From: Candidatus Gottesmanbacteria bacterium
GTDB taxonomy: Bacteria; Patescibacteriota; Microgenomatia; JACOXO01
NCBI GenBank assembly: GCA_016182365.1
Contig: JACOXO010000004.1
Coordinates: forward strand, 1-62,594
Direction: 5' to 3'
Length of the DNA: 62,594 nucleotides
Both the position numbers and the translations under genes were made by a program. The notes beneath the pieces are model-generated. The model searched no databases, was not told the DNA's origin, and was given only the letters and a program-made list of their open reading frames with translations. Shown here piece after piece: positions 60,009-62,594 of this stretch; position 1 is the first letter of the stretch; each line of letters begins with the position of its first letter.

Positions 60009-60090
60009 TGGGCGGAAGAGGATTTGAACCTCCAAGCCTTTCGGCACAACCCCCTCAAGATTGCGCGTCTACCAATTTCGCCATCCGCCC
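60009..60090 (-). tRNA. tRNA-Leu (GAG)
   Basis: Minus strand: acceptor GGGCGGA/TCCGCCC, anticodon arm CAATC-TTGAGGG-GGTTG (GAG), long variable arm (GCCGAAAGGC), T-arm GGAGG-TTCAAAT-CCTCT. Confidence 0.93.
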
Positions 60091-60100
60091 GATTAAAAGT

Positions 60101-60132
60101 AAAGAGACATTCTACCACTGAACTACTCCCGC
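60101..60132 (-). pseudogene. tRNA-Gly (UCC) 5' fragment, duplicated
   Basis: 32 bp identical to 59649-59680, i.e. the acceptor strand, D-arm and 5' anticodon stem of tRNA-Gly(UCC). The 3' half is missing. A recent partial duplication within the tRNA cluster. Confidence 0.9.
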
Positions 60133-60143
60133 GTTCTTTAGTG

Positions 60144-60232
60144 TGCCGCAGAGAGGAGTCGGACCTCCAATCCCGATTCAATCGGGAACACGCCTCTGAA
60201 GCGTGCGCGTCTACCAATTTCGCCACTGCGGC
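60144..60232 (-). tRNA. tRNA-Leu (CAG)
   Basis: Minus strand: acceptor GCCGCAG/CTGCGGC, anticodon arm CACGC-TTCAGAG-GCGTG (CAG), variable arm TCCCGATT..AATCGGGA, T-loop TCCGACT with C at position 55. CCA not encoded. Confidence 0.92.
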
Positions 60233-60312
60233 ATTTCCGCCCTCTTACGGCATATTGTATAGGATTATACTTAAATTCCAAAGATTGTGCAAAGTAGTGT
60301 TATACTTTATTG

Positions 60313-60840
60313 GTGAGTGCACCGTTACTTTTATTTATTCAACTTGTTTTTCTGGTAACTTTTGCAACGTTTGCGGTTTTTGCCTTCTTTTACTTTCTAT
60401 CAATAATAATCGGCGCTCCATATGTTCCTACTCCACAAAAATATATAGATATTATGTTTGAGTTTGCCAACCTTAAAAAAGGTGAAAGTTTTATGGATTT
60501 AGGTTGTGGAGATGGAAGAGTTGTTATTGCAGCTGCCAAAATTGGAGCAAAAGCATATGGAGTGGAGATAAACCCCTTTTTATACTTACTTTCAAAGTTT
60601 AATATACAAAAAAATGGTGTAGGGAAGGGTGCACAAGTTTTTCTTTCAAATCTGTATTCTGTAGATTTTTCAAAATATGATATTATTTTTGTTGCCGGAT
60701 TTATGGATATGATGGGAAGAATTGAGGAAGTATTTAATAAAAAGGTGAAAAAGGGCACAAGAGTAATCTGCTATCCATTTCCATTACCTCATAAAAAGGC
60801 AGTAAAGATCAAAACCGGTATTTACAAATATATTTACTAA
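60313..60840 (+). CDS. Membrane-anchored class I methyltransferase
   Basis: 175 aa from GTG 60313; TATACT lies 6 nt upstream. An N-terminal membrane helix (about residues 5-30) precedes a Rossmann methyltransferase with MDLGCGDGRVVIAAAK and GVEINPF. Target unknown; the anchor suggests a lipid or membrane-protein substrate. Such DOT1/PrmA-like small methylases are common in CPR. Confidence 0.82.
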   Translation: MSAPLLLFIQLVFLVTFATFAVFAFFYFLSIIIGAPYVPTPQKYIDIMFEFANLKKGESFMDLGCGDGRVVIAAAKIGAKAYGVEINPFLYLLSKFNIQKNGVGKGAQVFLSNLYSVDFSKYDIIFVAGFMDMMGRIEEVFNKKVKKGTRVICYPFPLPHKKAVKIKTGIYKYIY

Positions 60841-60921
60841 TATATTGACAATTACGTCTGATTAATTTCGTCATTCTTGCCCAGCCTCGGGAAATAGGTT
60901 AAAATTATGGTTAATTCTCAT

Positions 60922-60995
60922 TGGGAGATCGTCTAATGGTAGGACAACAGACTTTGGATCTGTTTATCTAGGTTCGAATCCTAGTCTCCCAGCCA
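60922..60995 (+). tRNA. tRNA-Gln (UUG), CCA encoded
   Basis: Acceptor TGGGAGA/TCTCCCA, anticodon stem CAGA/TCTG with loop CTTTGGA (TTG), T-arm CTAGG-TTCGAAT-CCTAG, discriminator G and genomic CCA. Confidence 0.95.
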
Positions 60996-61032
60996 ATCAC
61001 CCACTTCCGTGCCTCAAAGCGATAGTGCAACA

Positions 61033-61056
61033 GTTTCAGCCTCTCAAGAGGGAAAC
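61033..61056. other. Hairpin downstream of tRNA-Gln
   Basis: GTTTC-AG-CCTC-TCAA-GAGG-GAAAC, 9 paired bases and no U-run. Possible processing or weak termination signal. The rest of 60996-61122 is without recognisable features. Confidence 0.5.
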
Positions 61057-61124
61057 AGTCTTCTCAACTAAGTGAATAGTCAACCATACTATATTAAGCT
61101 TTCTTATCAATCCCTTATTTCCCC

Positions 61125-61172
61125 TTGACACTGAGTATTTTTAGTCCTACTATTTGAATAGTTGTTCAAATA
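61125..61172 (+). promoter_or_regulatory. Promoter with ArsR-type operator
   Basis: TTGACA (61125-61130), 17-nt spacer, TACTAT (61148-61153). An inverted repeat TATTTGAATAGTTGTTCAAATA (61151-61172) overlaps the -10 end and start site, with the half-site TTGAA typical of ArsR/SmtB operators. It lies 2 bp before the ArsR ATG, a layout for autorepression. Confidence 0.85.
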
Positions 61173-61174
61173 CA

Positions 61175-61483
61175 ATGTCAAAGTATCAACAGATTAAAAA
61201 AGAATTAAAAAATAAGAAAGAACTGGTTGCTTGTGCACAGCAACTGGGAGTTGTTGGTGACACAACAAGACTCAAGATTTGTTATCTTCTGTGCCGTTAT
61301 CCAGAGTTAAATGTCGGTGAAATGGCAGATATCCTAGATAGTTCTATTTCTGTTGTTTCCCATAGCGTAAAGAAACTTTTAGAGCTTGAGCTTGTGACTA
61401 GAAGAAAAGAAGCTCAAACTGTCTATTATTCTTTAGCTAAGAGTGATTTCAACAAAACCCTAAAAGAATTCATTGTCGAGTAA
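61175..61483 (+). CDS. ArsR/SmtB family transcriptional regulator
   Basis: 102 aa, winged helix: LGVVGDTTRLKICYLLC, LNVGEMADILDSSISVVSHSVKKLLE, wing RRKEAQTVYYSLA. The classical ELCVCDL metal motif is not there; Cys residues occur near the N-terminus and in ICYLLC. It should repress its own operon and release DNA on sensing a metal or a redox change. ATG 61175 lies just behind the operator. Confidence 0.9.
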   Translation: MSKYQQIKKELKNKKELVACAQQLGVVGDTTRLKICYLLCRYPELNVGEMADILDSSISVVSHSVKKLLELELVTRRKEAQTVYYSLAKSDFNKTLKEFIVE

Positions 61484-61486
61484 AGT

Positions 61487-62047
61487 ATGAGAAATAAAAA
61501 CATATTCATTATTGCCACTATTTTACTTATAGGGTTAGCTTTCTTTTTCGGGAACAAAACCGGTCGTGTATCAAATAATAAGCAAGATACTTCACAAATT
61601 CTTTCTGACACTCAGTCTGCGCCAACTACATTCCTTAACAAACAAGCCCCAGACTTTAAATTAACTACTCTTAATAACCAAGAATTTAAGTTAAATGAAC
61701 AAAGGGGTAAAATAGTAATTTTATTCGGTATGGCTGGGTGGTGCGGAACCTGTATACCTGAAGGAAGAGCTTTGACTCAAGTGCGAAAAGAATACGCCAG
61801 TAAAGGAGTTGAGGTCATCGGGGTCGCTTTTACCAAAGGGGATAACGAAGATTTCCTAAAAGAGTTTAGAAATGTTGGAACAATTGATATCCTCTTGGCG
61901 CTAGATACTGATAACGTCGCTTCTAAATATCAGCTTGTTAAGTTGGAAACAACTTATATCATCAATAAAGATGGCGTAATTGTTTATAAAGATGAGCAGT
62001 TTACAAGTTATGACGACTACAAAAGGGAGTTAGACAAAATTTTATGA
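61487..62047 (+). CDS. Thioredoxin-like TlpA/ResA family protein, membrane anchored
   Basis: 186 aa. N-terminal helix (about residues 5-22), linker, then a TlpA/AhpC-TSA domain with active site W-C86-G-T-C89, followed by VIGVAFTKGD and the cis-Pro region replaced by KLETTYIINKDGVIV. An extracytoplasmic thiol reductase. Starts 3 bp after arsR; 4-bp overlap with the next gene. Confidence 0.9.
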   Translation: MRNKNIFIIATILLIGLAFFFGNKTGRVSNNKQDTSQILSDTQSAPTTFLNKQAPDFKLTTLNNQEFKLNEQRGKIVILFGMAGWCGTCIPEGRALTQVRKEYASKGVEVIGVAFTKGDNEDFLKEFRNVGTIDILLALDTDNVASKYQLVKLETTYIINKDGVIVYKDEQFTSYDDYKRELDKIL

Positions 62048-62454
62048 AAGGTAAAAAAGGACATTTAACAGGTGTGTCGGCAATTTTAGCAATTGTCTTG
62101 GGGGTACTATGTCCTCTCTGTTTTATAGCCCCACTGCTTTTAGCAGCCGGATTTGGTTCAGTATTAGTTACTGTAGTTCCCTGGTTAAAACCCTTATTAG
62201 TTGTTGTTATCATCACCGCATTGATAGGACTTGGTATATCATTTAAGGTACATCGAAACTTCTTGCCTGTTGTTTTAACATTGATCGCTGGTGGGCTTAT
62301 GTATTACGGAAACTACATTAGCTATAATCCTAATATAACCTATTTAGGAGGCTTTTTGATAATTGTAGCCATAGGTTCAGACTGGTGGTTAAGAAGGCAA
62401 GTCAATAATTGTTTGACTTGTAGAGTTGATTTTAGACATCATAAATTAACATAA
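62044..62454 (+). CDS. Mer-like membrane protein with CPLC motif
   Basis: 136 aa, four helices. TM1 carries C23-P-L-C26 followed by FIAPLLLAAGFGS, as in MerT/MerC-type metal carriers (a Cys pair in the first helix). The tail has NNCLTC. With ArsR and a thiol reductase this suggests transport of a thiol-reactive metal; mercury itself is not proven. No merA is visible. Confidence 0.75.
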   Translation: MKGKKGHLTGVSAILAIVLGVLCPLCFIAPLLLAAGFGSVLVTVVPWLKPLLVVVIITALIGLGISFKVHRNFLPVVLTLIAGGLMYYGNYISYNPNITYLGGFLIIVAIGSDWWLRRQVNNCLTCRVDFRHHKLT

Positions 62455-62459
62455 ACATT

Positions 62460-62594
62460 ATGAAATTATTAACTAGGGTACAGACAATTTTATTACCAAT
62501 ACTTGGAGCGGGCGCAGTTGGGGCGTGTCCTTTATGTTGGATAGGTTCAGCATCACTGCTCACTTATTTAGGGCTTGGAGCACTTATTCCAATT
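62460..62594 (+). CDS. Second CPLC membrane protein, N-terminal part
   Basis: 45 codons from ATG 62460 to the window end. A helix with C23-P-L-C26-WIGSASLLTYLGLGALIPI, the same Cys positions as the previous gene. Fits a MerC-like or related family. Incomplete. Confidence 0.75.
   Translation, partial: MKLLTRVQTILLPILGAGAVGACPLCWIGSASLLTYLGLGALIPI

Overview
The window looks like a chromosomal segment of a Candidate Phyla Radiation (Patescibacteria) bacterium, most probably of the Microgenomates type. This is an inference from AT-rich DNA, very tight packing with many 4-bp ATGA overlaps, many small single-domain proteins, an archaeal-type fructose-bisphosphate aldolase/phosphatase, a fused phosphoglucose/phosphomannose isomerase, and many genes I cannot name. 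TGA acts as a normal stop, so the recoded Gracilibacteria/Absconditabacteria are unlikely. No rRNA, CRISPR array, integrase or transposase is visible.

Layout. 1-9.3 kb: envelope enzymes (two L,D-transpeptidases), Nudix and MOSC proteins, a deaminase, a probable divalent-cation operon (MgtE_N/CBS protein, NRAMP-like carrier, DUF475/TerC protein) and a disrupted tRNA locus. 9.3-16.3 kb: hypothetical proteins, a Y-family polymerase, an AAA ATPase and small membrane proteins. 16.4-20.9 kb: holA, then a sugar-phosphate operon (phosphomannomutase, inositol-monophosphatase-like enzyme, PGI/PMI) and an MTH1-like Nudix gene that runs into a HAD gene stump. 20.9-24.7 kb: a leftward block with an S66 peptidase, a deaminase, a frameshifted gene and a methyltransferase. 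24.8-33 kb: a gluconeogenic block (PEP synthase, enolase, phosphoglycerate mutase, FBP aldolase/phosphatase, acyl-CoA synthetase). 33-38.7 kb: rsmI, DedA, an RHH-nucleotidyltransferase fusion, lexA and uvrB. 38.8-51.6 kb: a giant LamG surface protein, uvrA, a frameshifted transglutaminase, uvrC, a holin-like protein, yvcK, secG and a peptide-binding protein. 51.6-58.9 kb: a VapBC pair, small membrane proteins, Nudix, a T-box-controlled acetyltransferase, tRNAs, a SIMPL-domain protein, a PanE-like reductase and GNAT. 59-62.6 kb: a cupredoxin, a tRNA cluster, a methyltransferase and an ArsR-regulated operon (thioredoxin-like plus two CPLC membrane proteins) cut by the window end.

Three global patterns stand out. 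First, many genes have a TATAAT-like -10 box, often TG-extended, only 5-9 nt before the start codon, which predicts leaderless mRNAs; only a few genes have a strong Shine-Dalgarno. Second, several families of short palindromes are scattered between genes. They overlap stop codons, interrupt a tRNA D-loop, lie inside one reading frame and mark the end of a decapitated HAD gene. Third, there is a credible T-box leader with promoter, T-box sequence and terminator in front of a stand-alone GNAT acetyltransferase. The least described arrangements are this T-box/GNAT unit, the split magnesium/NRAMP operon and the RHH-nucleotidyltransferase fusion.
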